DNA of 64,000 bases from positions 43,821,357-43,885,356 of the forward strand of contig NC_088781.1 in the NCBI RefSeq assembly GCF_958450345.1. Direction: 5' to 3'. The notes under the pieces are model-generated. The model searched no databases, was not told where the DNA came from, and was given only the letters and a program-made list of their open reading frames with translations. This document shows, one piece after another, positions 48,801-59,222 of the stretch. How positions within the stretch are numbered: position 1 is the stretch's first letter; every line of letters begins with the position of its first letter. The DNA comes from Calliphora vicina. Its lineage: Eukaryota > Arthropoda > Insecta > Diptera > Calliphoridae. A program made the position numbers and the translations under genes.

Positions 48801-49520
48801 GACCAATTGAAGATGGGATATTGGGAAAGTAAGGTTGTTGAAATTAGAAGAACTATTGCAAAGAATTGGTTGAGAAGAAACTTGTTTGAAACATCTTAAA
48901 ATTAAGCAAAAAACCCGTGAAGAGAAATTGAAAATTACTTGCTTAGACATGGTCGAAATGACATAAGAGGTTCATTTGGTATATGAGGAAAGCAACCACA
49001 GAGCAAAGGACTTTTCGGCATTGAAGTGAGAAGTTGACCACATGGAGATGCCATTTCGGGAAAGTAAAATTGTTTAATTGGGGAACTATTAGAAATAATA
49101 GGATTAGAAAGACTATATCGAAAGATCGAAGAGCTATTCCAAAACCGTTGAGATGAACTTAAAAAGAACTTGGTGAAAACAAGGAACAAGGAAGAAGGAG
49201 AAGCAACAACGATCAATGACAAAGGTAGAACATCCAAATGTGTTGTCAGTAAAAAATATTTTGTTTAAATAGAACAACTGCTGTAAATAATGGGATTAGA
49301 AAGACTCCTTCGAAAGGGTGAAGATCGATGAGGTAATATTGCAAAGAACTTGATCAAAATATCGAGGAATTATATTTGCTAGAATATCTGGTGTTGGTCG
49401 TAACATTATCTAAATCCTCATAAGGAAAGGAAAGGATAATATAAATTGGAACAAAAAAAAAAACAAATCAACAAAGAGAAAGTGGCGCCAATTTTTCGGC
49501 AGAGAGAAGTTGACTAATTG
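45840..49520. repeat. long degenerate tandem array, visibly C-poor on the plus strand
   Basis: Short blocks recur in the same order for about 3.7 kb: GTTGACCAATTGAAGAT-like (near 46180, 46376, 46655, 46771, 47174, 47297, 47690, 48030, 48545, 48798, 49034, 49511), GATTGTCCTGCAGRCT, ATCACATGAACCAGAAGCTG, GAGCAGTGAACTCAAGCGAT (45917, 46583, 46979, 47420, 47775) and GAAATATTGTTAGAATGGAAG. Spacing varies, so units have lost or gained parts. The youngest event visible is a 394-bp offset duplication (46361-46603 with 46755-46997). Divergence grows toward the right end. The long open frames on the minus strand are composition artefacts. Confidence 0.85.
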
Positions 49521-51222
49521 GAGATGAGCTGCCCTGAAAGTCTGCTAGATCACTAGAAAAATCCTGAACTTAAGGGTACACAAACACTAACCTCTATACA
49601 TGGGTAGTATTAGGGCATTAACCAAAAATATTTATGTTGGATTGCGGGAATAAAGCTGAAGAAAAGAGTGACGATCTCTTCTTCTAACAATGTCATTTTT
49701 GGATTTTCTTCGGATCATAGCCATGCGTTGATCTGTCGAACTTCTCAGACATTGATTTGAAGAACATATTGGAGTTTATTAGCAGCTCATGAAAGTTTGA
49801 CCTCTCCTGGTTTAATCCTGCCTTACATCCTAGAGCTGCATAAAGTTCTATAAATTCTCAAGATTTAAAAAATCCTTTTAAAACTTTTTCTTACATTCCA
49901 CAAAGCAATCGCATTTAACATTATGTCACACCTTCTGCTAAAGAAAAAAATCGTAAAAATACCAGAAAAAAAAACTAAACTTTTGCAACACTCTTCAAAC
50001 ACATGTTTAACGCACAACGACCTGCTTTTAACGATAAATTTCGAACACAACTTGTATTAGAAATAATTTACGAGCAACACCAAAACAGAAAGACACAAAA
50101 AAATAAAAGTTTCCTGCAACAACATACACCCCAAGACCAAGAGAAAAGGAAAATACAACTAAAACGATAAAAAACTACAAGCATTTAGAAAAAAGAAAGA
50201 ACAAAAAAACGAAAGCAAGCCAAACACCGTAGAAAAATGGTCATCTGGAGAAAGATTTGCAAAAGCAGAAGTTAAACTTAGAAATAGAATAGGAAGCATT
50301 TAATAACGCCATGAAGTTAAAGCGCTTAAATTTAAAGGTGAACAAAACTCAATGAAAAACAATAAAAAAACAACTTACAAAATAGGCTCTTCATTGCTTT
50401 ATACTATTTAGTAACTTTGTAACATTAAATACTGATTTATATAGGTTTCTAAACGCATAAGTAGTGTAATGGAACACTTAACTAAATTTTAAAAACAAAG
50501 GACTGTATTAGGAATACTACAAAAGTTTTTCCTGGTTGAGATGGTAGAGTAACTCTTTAAAACATTAAATAACAAATGTTGTAATTAGAATAAACATTTA
50601 ATCAGTAGTATAAGTGCTGCTATTAGGTTCGAAGTTATTCGAGATTCAAAATTGAACTATGTATTTTTCAAGCAATTAGAAGGATGTATTTTTCAATCAA
50701 GAATACATATTGTTCAAGTTCAGAAATTTAAGCTTTCAGAATTTAAAGCTTTTTATGTTTGTAATATGGAAAAATGTTGCCTCAATAACACTATGCGACA
50801 AATAGTAGGGTCAGTGATAGTAGGGGGTTCTGACCAATGGGAAATGTTAGATCGGTAAAAAAAAGTTATACGTGTCCCGGAGTTTCGTTGGGTCAGGTCT
50901 AGGAATCGAGATATATCGATTTGAAATTAGTATATATCGTATAGGAAAAATTGTAATTCTTTTGCCTTTTTCATGCATTTTGACCATCTAAATTTCCGAA
51001 TATTGCAAAGTTATGTTCAGTAAAATTGTTAAGCTCAACTCCGGCTACAACATAGTCAATAAAGAAAAGTGGTTTTCATTGAGTGGGACCCTGGAAAATC
51101 AGTTTTTCATACTTTTTTTGTTAGTTATCTTACAAAACTCAATTAAAACCATCTAAAACTATACTGAGAGAAGAAATATAAGGAAAAAAATTAAAAAAGG
51201 GAACAAAATTTAAAATATTCAC
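49521..51222. other. AT-rich non-coding DNA
   Basis: A-rich DNA around 49860-50280, then unassigned sequence. A frame at 50652-50858 is open without recognisable similarity. Confidence 0.5.
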
Positions 51223-51225
51223 TAT

Positions 51226-52587
51226 TACGCTACTGACAAAACAATGGAAACTTTTAAACTTATGCAAGAAAGTAGTGTAAAACGAAAATATTATTTAAAA
51301 GAACGATGTAAAAAGCATCCTGTTTACAGTTATTTTATTATATTTTTAAATTCTGGTAATTTTTCACAATTTCTTTTTCTAAGTTTTTCGCATAATTGTT
51401 TTTTTTTTTTCAAAGTTAACGAAAATGGCTAAAGTTAAGATTTGTGAAGACTTAAAAAATATAATAATGAGTTCTGTAAATACTCAACATTTAGGTGGAA
51501 GACCTCGTAAGACTACTCCTAGACAAGATAATTTAATAGCGAGAGAGTTCAAGAAATTCCCAAAAGTAACTCCTCGAGAGGTTGTTAATAGCCTAAAATT
51601 AGAAATAAGTAACCGAACAGTTAGTCGCAGGGCAAATGAGACTGGTCTTGGTTGCTATCGTCCTGTGAAAAAACCACTCATTTCTAAAAAGAACCGTTCT
51701 GCTCGTCTACAATTTGCCAGGGATCATTTAAACTGGTCGATACAGAAATGGAATACTGTCCTCTTTTCCGACGAATCCAAATACAATTTAAGAGGCAGTG
51801 ATGGGAGAACTTTTGTAAGACGACCAAAGGGAAAAAGTTTAGATCAAAAGTACACAATAAAGTTTGGCGGTGGCAATATTATGGTATAGGGATATTTTTC
51901 AGGGCAAGGTATGGGCCCAATTCATATTATAAAATGTACCATGACAGGTATAGGATACAGAACCATATTAAATGATGTTATGTATCCATACGCTGAGGAA
52001 AATATGCCACTAGTTTGGAGATTCCAACACGACAACGACCCGAAACACACCTCTAGGTTTGTAACCGAGTGGTTACAATCCAACGAGGTACGTTTTTTGA
52101 AGTGGCCTGCCCAATCGCCAGATCTCAATCCCATAGAAAATCTATGGGGAATTGTAGATCGTAATATAAGGACCCAAAATTACACCAGGAAGGAAGATTT
52201 ATCGGAGGGGGTTATAAGGGAATGGCAAAATATTTCAAAGGAGACCATTGACTCTTTAATTGGTTCAATGCATCGTCGATGTGTAGCAGTTATAAAAAAT
52301 AAGGGATACCCAACAAAATATTGAGTTATTGCAAAGTTTAGACCATATTTGTTAAAATAATACCTAAGTTTCCATGGTTTTGTAAATGCCGTAATTAAGA
52401 AATCTTTTAATTTTGTTTTCTCATTTTTAGAATTTAATTATGTCCTTTGTTTTTTTGTTAAATTAAGTTAATAAAAGTATACAAATAAAATACTACAAAA
52501 ATTTTAAAATTTTTAAAAACTTATTTCAGATTTTAGGCCACTAATGAAATATTTGGAAAAGTTTCCATTGTTTTGTCAACCACTGTA
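51226..52587 (+). mobile_element. Tc1 element, nearly complete
   Basis: The transposase gene (51425-52324) lies between inverted repeats. TGACAAAACAATGGAAACTT (51234 on) is matched at the right by its reverse complement ending at 52580. The right tip reads CAACCACTG followed by TA (52586-52587), the usual CAGT end plus TA target. The left tip is degraded (ACGCTAC in place of CAGTGGT), so its exact first base is uncertain by a few positions. Total length is about 1.36 kb. A mini-me-like repeat abuts the right end. Confidence 0.87.
51425..52324 (+). pseudogene. Tc1 transposase with one nonsense codon and shortened HTH
   Basis: A DD34E transposase of the Tc1 family. A single frame of 300 codons, including the terminal stop, runs from the ATG at 51425 and is interrupted only by TAG at 51887-51889 (codon 155), where Trp is expected in MVWGYFS. 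Catalytic residues are all present: Asp116 in FSDES, Asp203 in QHDN and Glu238 in NPIENLW. Exactly 34 residues lie between the last two. GGRPRKT at codons 24-30 is the GRPR-type hook between the two DNA-binding subdomains. The protein is shorter than the usual ~340 residues. The first HTH is mostly missing: MAKVKICEDLKNIIM runs straight into SSVNTQHLGGRPR, as if 35-40 codons were deleted in frame. This is the least decayed transposase in the window. It is inactive as read, because the stop precedes two of the three catalytic residues. Confidence 0.9.
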
Positions 52588-53120
52588 ATTTTCCGACCCT
52601 ATAAAGTATATATATTCTGGATCCTCATAGATAGCGGAGACAATTAAGCCATGTCCGTCTGTCTGTCTATAGGTCTGTCTGTTGAAATTAATCCCAGGTA
52701 TCTTCGGGATCGAAATCTTCAATTCTGACAGACATGCGTTCAAGAAGTTTCCTCATCAGCAAAATCGGTCTACAAATGGCTATTTTTGACCTATATATGG
52801 ATTACTAAGTCATTAATATATACAATATGGATATTTGATGATAGATATTTCAAAGACCTTTGCAACGACGTATATAAGACCATAGTAAATTGGACCAACA
52901 ATGGGTCAAAATCGGATAAAACTGTTTTTTAACCCGGTTTTTTTTCACCAAAAAAAATTAAATAACAATTAAAAAAAAAAAATAACAAAAAATGAAAAAA
53001 ACAACTTTGGAAAAAAAATTTTTGTTAATTGAAAATATTTAAAATTTGTATTTTGAAGTATAATTTGGTGAAGGGCATATAACATTCGGCACAGCCGAAT
53101 ATAGCTCTCTTACTTGTTTT
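52588..53120 (-). mobile_element. mini-me-like dispersed repeat R6
   Basis: Starts abruptly at the Tc1 end with TTTTCCGACCCTATAAAG and the TATATATTCTGGATCC core, then GATAGCGGAGACAATTAAG, CATGTCCGTCTGTCTGTC, an A-rich body, AACATTCGGCACAGCCGAAT hairpin and AGCTCTCTTACTTGTTTT. The outer end beyond the TA tract is absent. Confidence 0.7.
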
Positions 53121-53144
53121 TTTTTTATAAAATTTGACTTCAAT

Positions 53145-53535
53145 TTTCGTACTCTGTCTTTGGCCTCTAACTTTTTAGCAGAGTTCCTGTCAGGAACTTT
53201 TTGAGCCTATTATGTTTTTAAACCTGCATTGGCTTTAACTTTTCGTACTAAATAGTCCTAGTACTGAGCTAACCGGACTGCTTTCGTACCGGATGTGTTG
53301 GGAGCTCTTTTGAAAATGCTTTCTATTTATGACTTTAGAAACATCATGTGGACCATTTCTACTACCTGAGCCAGGTTTTCTATCAACGGACAAGTTCTCC
53401 CGCTACTTTTTAATAACATTGGAATCAGTTTGAAGGCAGACCTTTGATTGTTTGGCCAACTTTTTGTAGGACAAAGTTGGGTTTTGTTGAAAATATTTAA
53501 TAATTTTAGTACGAGTGACGAGTCATTTTAATCAG
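53145..53535 (-). pseudogene. Tc1/mariner-like transposase N-terminal relic
   Basis: On the minus strand, from about 53500 down, the sequence reads IIKYFQQNPTLSYKKLAKQS, then RENLSVDRKPGSGRNGP and DVSKVINRK. After frameshifts come RKVKANAGLKT and QKVPDRNSAKKLEAKDRVRKL (to about 53150). This order, a first HTH, an R.PGSGR..GP linker, a second HTH ending KA.AGLKT, and a PDRN..K...AK.R.RKL block, is that of the DNA-binding half of a third Tc1/mariner-type transposase. The catalytic half is not present. Confidence 0.62.
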
Positions 53536-55428
53536 ATTAACAATAAATGAACATAATTGACATTAAACGTAATAACTGACATACATTTCACTCCTTGCGT
53601 TATATAAAGTACTTATATATTAGAAAATCCTTGCTCAAAGAAAGAAACCACCAAATGAAAGCTGTTAATAGTTAAAATTGAACTCAGCTCATAACCTACT
53701 CCTAATTTACAGCCAAAACTTCTCACCATCATTACTAATGGTGCACCAACCACACACACACACATCACCCACAAAAGTTTGGAAAACCTAAAGGGAAAAA
53801 CCTTAAGGTGTTTTTTTATATGTATTTATGATACTTGTATTTAGTGCCAAACACACACAGGCATACACACTCCCTTCCTTCATCCATTCATCCACTCAAC
53901 TATAAACTTTAAAGTTCTTTTTTATTTCCTTAAGAATTTCTTCGTCTTAAACAAGTAGTTAAAGTTAACAGAGTAAAATGTAAAGAAAAATACAAACTCA
54001 ACTTGTAGAAAAACATAGAGAAGAACAACAACAAAAAAAAACACATTTAGTTGATTGCATTTAAAAGTATGTACTACAACATGCAGCAAAGTGTTGCAGT
54101 AAGAATCAAAGAAAGAAAAAAAAAACTAAAATAAAAACTAAAGAAAAATAGCGCCTTAAAATTATTTCCAATTCATTTAATTTGTTGATTGTCGTCAGTT
54201 AAGTATACGCTTTTAACAGAAATAAAAGCAAACTTTACTGCTTTTTTTTTCGTTAAGTTGTGCATGTTCATTATTCTTTCCAAAGCGGGTTTCCCTAACC
54301 TTCAGTCCATTCAGCAATTTAGAAGGCAAGTATGTTGTAGTTCTGGCAATAAACAGGCAAATAATGGGTTGCATTGCAGCAAGTGGTAGAAATATGGAGT
54401 TGTATAGTGCTCATGATGACTATGACGATGACTACGACGACGACGGACGATAATATACCTTTCGAGTGCAAATCGAATCGAATGAAGTTTGAAGTTTTGT
54501 AATGAACACAACGGCGGACTGCGCCACTCTTGGAAAAGTGTTTTTGTGTGTTAAATATGGGCAGTTTAAGCAACCAATAACATGATATAAAAACAACAAA
54601 TAAGTGGCAATTGTAATAGTCTGTGAGCATGTTTATAAATATGTAGTAGTAATGTGTGTGTATCTGTGTCTGTTTATGTTGCATATAAACTACAACAAAA
54701 TATATAATTATAATATAAATGTTGTGGTTGTTGCTGTTGAAGTTCTATAGCCACTTACTTTTGAAAAATAAACCCGCAAACACAAACAGCAAAAACATAA
54801 TCATCTGTATAGGAGAGTGTGTAATTCAAATTAATATGTCTACAGCAGAGGACAACTAAGTAGTAGCTGGGTAATTAAGCTATAATTATAAATTCGAATA
54901 TAAATAATAGATGAAGGGAATTTACTTTCCGTAATTATACGAAATTTAACATTAAAGCTCTATAGAAGGTTGGAATTGTACTCAGCAACCCTGAATTTCC
55001 TTAACGAAACTACCATATGTTCAGATTGAAAGTATTTCGTAATCAACACAAAGTAAACTGATCCATTTACTACTCCTTAGATTATCGCTAAGTTGCAAAT
55101 GATCAGAAAGAAACGAGACGTAGATAAATCCTATAGAATGCCCAGATTTTCCAATGCATCTCATGTATTTCACATACTCTAAATGTCACACTCAATGACT
55201 CAATGTCATTTTAGTCCTTCTGATCAAAGCTAAAATTTAAAAGTTTCAAATATGTGTTCAAAAAAAAAACCTCTGATTGGTTTGGTTGAGAAACTATTTC
55301 AAACTAGATGCTAGAGAGATCAGTACTAGATCCAACCTGTCTCATTGAGGTATCCAATACGTTTACACAGTCTGGTTCCCTCAGATAGATCATTCAGTAT
55401 ATGTTCAGCCTAAATTCTGAGTTTTAAC
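53536..55428. other. non-coding DNA with simple repeats
   Basis: CA repeats (53748-53765), A-rich tracts and a GACGAC run (54424-54445). No gene recognised. 54950-55428 is less AT-rich but unassigned. Confidence 0.5.
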
Positions 55429-55432
55429 ATAT

Positions 55433-55699
55433 TGTTACGTTTTTACCATTTAAAACCGGTGGTTTATTTACTTTAAATAAACCGTAACTGCAATCGCAGC
55501 CACAATTCATACACAGCTCCATCTTCTTTCGAGTAGCTTCATGAAAGTTCCACTTCTACAATGATCAACTTAAAGATTTAATTCAATGTTGTTAATAATG
55601 TCCTCAGTTATGCAGAAATAGAATGGTTGAGAAACATGATGCAACTTTAAACCAGCCGTTAAAACCATTATATTTGAATTCAAATACAATTTCGTAACA
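55433..55699 (-). mobile_element. shortened solo LTR, same family as 34237-34844
   Basis: On the minus strand it starts TGTTACGAAATTGTATTTG, shares AATTCAAATATAA and TTTTAACGGCTG with the longer copy, and ends AAAAACGTAACA. It is flanked by ATAT on both sides (55429-55432 and 55700-55703). At 267 bp it lacks over half of the 608-bp copy, including its TATA region, so it carries an internal deletion. Confidence 0.75.
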
Positions 55700-55703
55700 A
55701 TAT

Positions 55704-56117
55704 AAAGTCTTGGGCATTACCAGAGAAAATGAAAACTTGTTAAATTTTTTCAGCTATAATGGCCCCGTGTCAGCAACTTTTCATAGGAAGCTCAAGTCTG
55801 CTTATTGATAATGTATACCAATCGCCCTGTGACTTGTTCGCACTGTAACTAGCCTTGAAATATCCTTCTAGTTGCTACTGAAGAGTTTTCTCACGGTATT
55901 CGGGTCACACTACACAACTCAACACATTTACTTTCCGCGCCATTTATCATTAACCTTCTGAAAACAGTGTCTGATGATTTCATTTTAAATAGTCTCAATT
56001 TAAAAAGCATCCTTATCAGAATCAGAATTTAAAGAATTGAAACCGCCGAAACGGCTATCGAGTGCAGTAACTGGTCTCATTAGGACTCTATGAATGGCAT
56101 ATGATGTCACATCCCTA
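55704..56117. other. unassigned sequence
   Basis: Contains a weak third copy of the GCGCCAT.TATCAT block at 55937, related to the direct repeats that follow. Nothing else recognised. Confidence 0.4.
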
Positions 56118-56705
56118 TTTAAATGTAAGATACGTTCTATAGGTAAGCAGTCGATAGCCAAAATGGAACATTTTAAGCCTATACGTTTCCTTTCTGCGCC
56201 ATCTATCATCAGTTTTCTGAAGATAATGCATCATAGCATATGATGACTGGGTCGGTTGGTTCCATGTAGGGATGCCAATCCCGAAATCCCGATCCCGAAA
56301 ATCCCGGTATTTTTCTGGATCGGGATTTCCCGAATCCCGGGATTTGTGAAAAGAATCCCGGGATTTTTCGGGATTAACAAATCGCGGAATATTATGAGAT
56401 TCTTGATATTTTAGGAAGATTTTTGAAGCACCCAAAATACCTAGAAAGCTAAATTTCATCATATTTATAATACTAATCTCCCGAAAAATCCCGGGATCCC
56501 GGGATTTACATTTATAAAATCCCGAATCCCGGGATTTGTAAAACCCAGTCCCGTTTGGCATCCCTAGTTCCATGTCACCAGCTCTTTGATATTTAAATGT
56601 AAGAGACGTTCTATTGGTAAGCAGTTGAGAGCCAAAATGGAACAATTTAACCCAATGCATTTCCATTCTGCGCCATCTATGCTCAGTCTTCTGAAGATAA
56701 TGCAT
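56118..56705. repeat. direct repeat pair flanking a hAT MITE
   Basis: About 113 bp (TTAAATGTAAGA.ACGTTCTAT.GGTAAGCAG...GCGCCATCTAT...TCTGAAGATAATGCAT) occurs at 56118-56231 and 56593-56705. Subtracting the MITE and its duplication, the original repeat period was about 166 bp. Confidence 0.8.
56267..56566. mobile_element. hAT-type MITE with 8-bp target duplication
   Basis: A 300-bp element starting TAGGGATGCCAA and ending TTGGCATCCCTA, an exact 12-bp terminal inverted repeat. It is flanked by GTTCCATG on both sides (56259-56266 and 56567-56574), the 8-bp duplication typical of the hAT superfamily. The subterminal regions are packed with ATCCCG and CGGGAT motifs, which may serve as transposase binding sites. 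There is no coding frame of its own. Confidence 0.9.
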
Positions 56706-57969
56706 TGAAAAATTTAAATTGGATTTTGTTTATAGCTCATTACTATACGCATCATCCAAATCACACTAATTTGTTTAGAGTTTATAATCGGAGCAGCTTT
56801 TTTTTACTGTGATCGATTAAGGTAGAAGAAGTGTTTTAAGATCTGAATAAAAAAATACTGATTATCAGGAAGCAATGCGGAAATTAACATTTGTTACCGC
56901 AATGACGAACTCAAATAAACTTTGAGCTTCCAATATCTCCGCAAGCGAATATTTTCATTGCATTATCATTGGTGTCTGTACTTTCATATTCATATTTCTC
57001 CTTACCCCTAGATTCTTACAACTGTCATTTTTGTCGAGAGTTAGGCTGCAGTTGTAATTTGTGCCGAGTTTTCAATGCGTTCCTGATCTCCAATATTTTT
57101 CCCGCAAAACATTATTATTTGGGAGATAGAATGAGGTTTTCTAGGTTTTCTCACAGAATACTGCTGATTTTTCGCCTCAGTTTACCTTGGAGTATTCAGT
57201 GTATACCTTGGCTCCAAATCGATTTATCATGTTATCCCTGCCAATTATTGTCTGAGAAGTTCACCAATATTTCAGTCTAAAAACACACTCGCGGAGGACT
57301 CCTGAAGGCATTTATTCCCTGCCTATTCCCGCCTGGAAGGAAAAAGAACTTCGAACAGACTAAGCCAGAAGAAGTGTTATAACGGTGCTCCCACGAAATT
57401 ACCTTTCATGTAGAGTTAAGCACACCTTTCTACAATAACTTGGTCTGAAAATACTAGCTTTACCTGGGAAACAGAATATGGACCTTACCCGAGTTCCTCA
57501 CGGAAGACTTCATCATTGTTAAACTTAGAACTGTCAGTGTATATTCTGTTGTCAAACCCATATGTCATTTATCTGCTGTCCATTCCCATCTGTAAGGAAT
57601 TATAACATCGAAAATCCTAACAAAGTCCTTAAGAAGAGTTATGTAGATGTTTGGTTCAAGAACGAGACCAGCGGACTCAAGACCATTGATTACCCATCAT
57701 CATACTGAAGGTGGTCATTAAATGAAGACATAGTGGAGTTAGGACCAGACTGCACAGTGCATTGTAGCGGCTGCAAAGTCCCAAAAGGGGGCGGTTGTTA
57801 GTTTTAATTGTCCGTTTCGGTTTGCTTAATATCTCGTTGCGATTAAGAATGCAAGAAATTTGTTCTATCATGTTTATTAAGAGAATCATCTATAAATATA
57901 CGAAAAAGAAACCCAACAATTATCACATTCATATTGATGTCTGTATGTACATTATATTCCTCAATACTC
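56706..57969. other. unassigned sequence with a weak ~344-bp direct repeat
   Basis: A stretch with TTCTCAC.GAA.ACT, CAGTGTATA and CC.TAT...GTTATC recurs in diverged form at about 57149 and 57493. This is suggestive of another old tandem duplication. No coding motif recognised. Confidence 0.35.
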
Positions 57970-57970
57970 C

Positions 57971-58212
57971 TACACAGAGAAAACAGATTCGTGATAGCAA
58001 CCGAATTTGTTGTCAATCGAATGATTCGGTTGCCCACATAGAATTTTTCGGTTCTATCAACAGAAAGTCAGTTGAATTTCGGTTGAAGCAATTAACATTT
58101 GGTTACCCCTTCCAAAATTTTATAGCCACAACTGTAAAATTCGGTCACTATGGTAGAATCACTCGATTGGCAACAAATTCGGTTGCTATCACGAATCTGT
58201 TTTCTCTGTGTA
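57971..58212. mobile_element. MITE with ~50-bp terminal inverted repeats
   Basis: Left end TACACAGAGAAAACAGATTC then GTGATAGCAACCGAATTTGT and TGTCAATCGA. The right end is the near-perfect reverse complement (CACTCGATTGGCAACAAATT...CTGTTTTCTCTGTGTA). The element is bounded by TA. It is 242 bp and non-coding. The interior contains further short GGTTGC/GCAACC inversions. Confidence 0.88.
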
Positions 58213-58484
58213 GATTCCTGAAATCCCTGGATCACTAGAATCTTCGAAAATTTTTGAATTAGTATCAAGACGATTATTAGGTTTCCTGTGATAGGACTTA
58301 CAAATTTGTTTATTTGCTTTTTTCGTTTGGCTTCCCTCTCCTCTATCCCTCTTATCGTTAACGAATAACGAAATCATATTTCAGATTTTTAAATTTCAAA
58401 GATTAGAAAACAGATTCGTCTATTCTTCTCCTTCAGGTCAAGTTGCCTGTAAAATACTAATAATACGTGTGGTGCTAAATATTA

Positions 58485-59222
58485 GCTTTGACTTTCCAAC
58501 CACTTTAATCTAAATACTTTTTAACAGGTACTGCAACAAGTGGCCGATCGTTGTCATGATGCAATATTACGGTTTCATGTCTGACGGCATATTATGGGCG
58601 TGTTCCGGCCAATGCTCGCTTCAAACGAATCAGTTGCGCTCGGTTCAAGTTTACTGTGATGGTCTGGTCAGATTTCAGCAGCTCATAACAGATAGGACCC
58701 ATTTGCTCCCACCAAATACATAGAACTACCTTAGCTCCATGGATATTGGACTTTAGTGTTGATTCGGCTGGCCGGGCTTCTCACATGATCTCTTACGCTT
58801 CGAGTTATTGTAATGAATCCATTTTTCATCGCAAGTAATGTGTCGGTTCGGACATTCAAAATCGTCATTCATGTTCTATGAGCTTCAATTCGTATGGTAT
58901 CCAATTTCCTTGCTTTTGGATGAATTCTGATGATCGCAAACATTTTTAAATAGCTGCTTCAGTAGCTCCCATTGATTTTGCAAGCTCTTGTTGAGTTTTA
59001 AAACAATCTTCATGGAGTAGTGCCTCCAATTCTTATTGTTCAAACTTTTTTGGATGCCCTGGGTGATCTTTGCCTTCCGTCACAAAATCACCATTTCTGA
59101 TCCGCACAAACCATATCTCGCACATTGAAACTGATGAAACACATTCACCATAAGCTTTAGTGAGCAATTAGTGTGCACTTTCTTTCAAATTAAAGAAGTG
59201 AAGCCAAACTTTTCTGAGCATA
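58485..59222 (-). pseudogene. mariner transposase relic M6
   Basis: Minus-strand copy of the same mariner family. In coding order: AYGECV (about 59140-59160), MCEIWFVRI (59105-59125), a GDFVTEGKD-like linker, FEQ.ELEALLHEDCFKTQQELAK (59040-58970) and HTH remains. First catalytic TCDEKWIHYNN is intact (about 58835-58800), followed by RPAESTLKSNIHGAK, LIRLKRALAGT and the second catalytic HHDN (58545-58560). It ends within the following PV.K.YLD..GWK stretch. The third catalytic block and C-terminus are missing. There are several frame breaks. Confidence 0.85.

Noticed and set aside
46330..49237. Series of minus-strand open frames of 70-109 codons
   Set aside because: They fall in the degenerate tandem array, differ from monomer to monomer, and arise from its composition.
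22501..53120. Helitron identity for the mini-me-like repeats
   Set aside because: A hairpin lies near one end, but no TC start or CTRR end could be fixed at consistent positions. The GTCY and TA tracts fit mini-me better.
56115..56705. 196-codon minus-strand open frame with SRD/PGI-like repeats
   Set aside because: It runs through the hAT MITE; the repeats are translations of the TCCCG/CGGGA subterminal motifs.
56969..57280. 103-codon Cys-rich open frame
   Set aside because: No recognisable zinc-binding pattern or homologue; part of it recurs in diverged non-coding form ~344 bp downstream.
57795..58238. 147-codon open frame
   Set aside because: Its second half is the palindromic MITE at 57971-58212.
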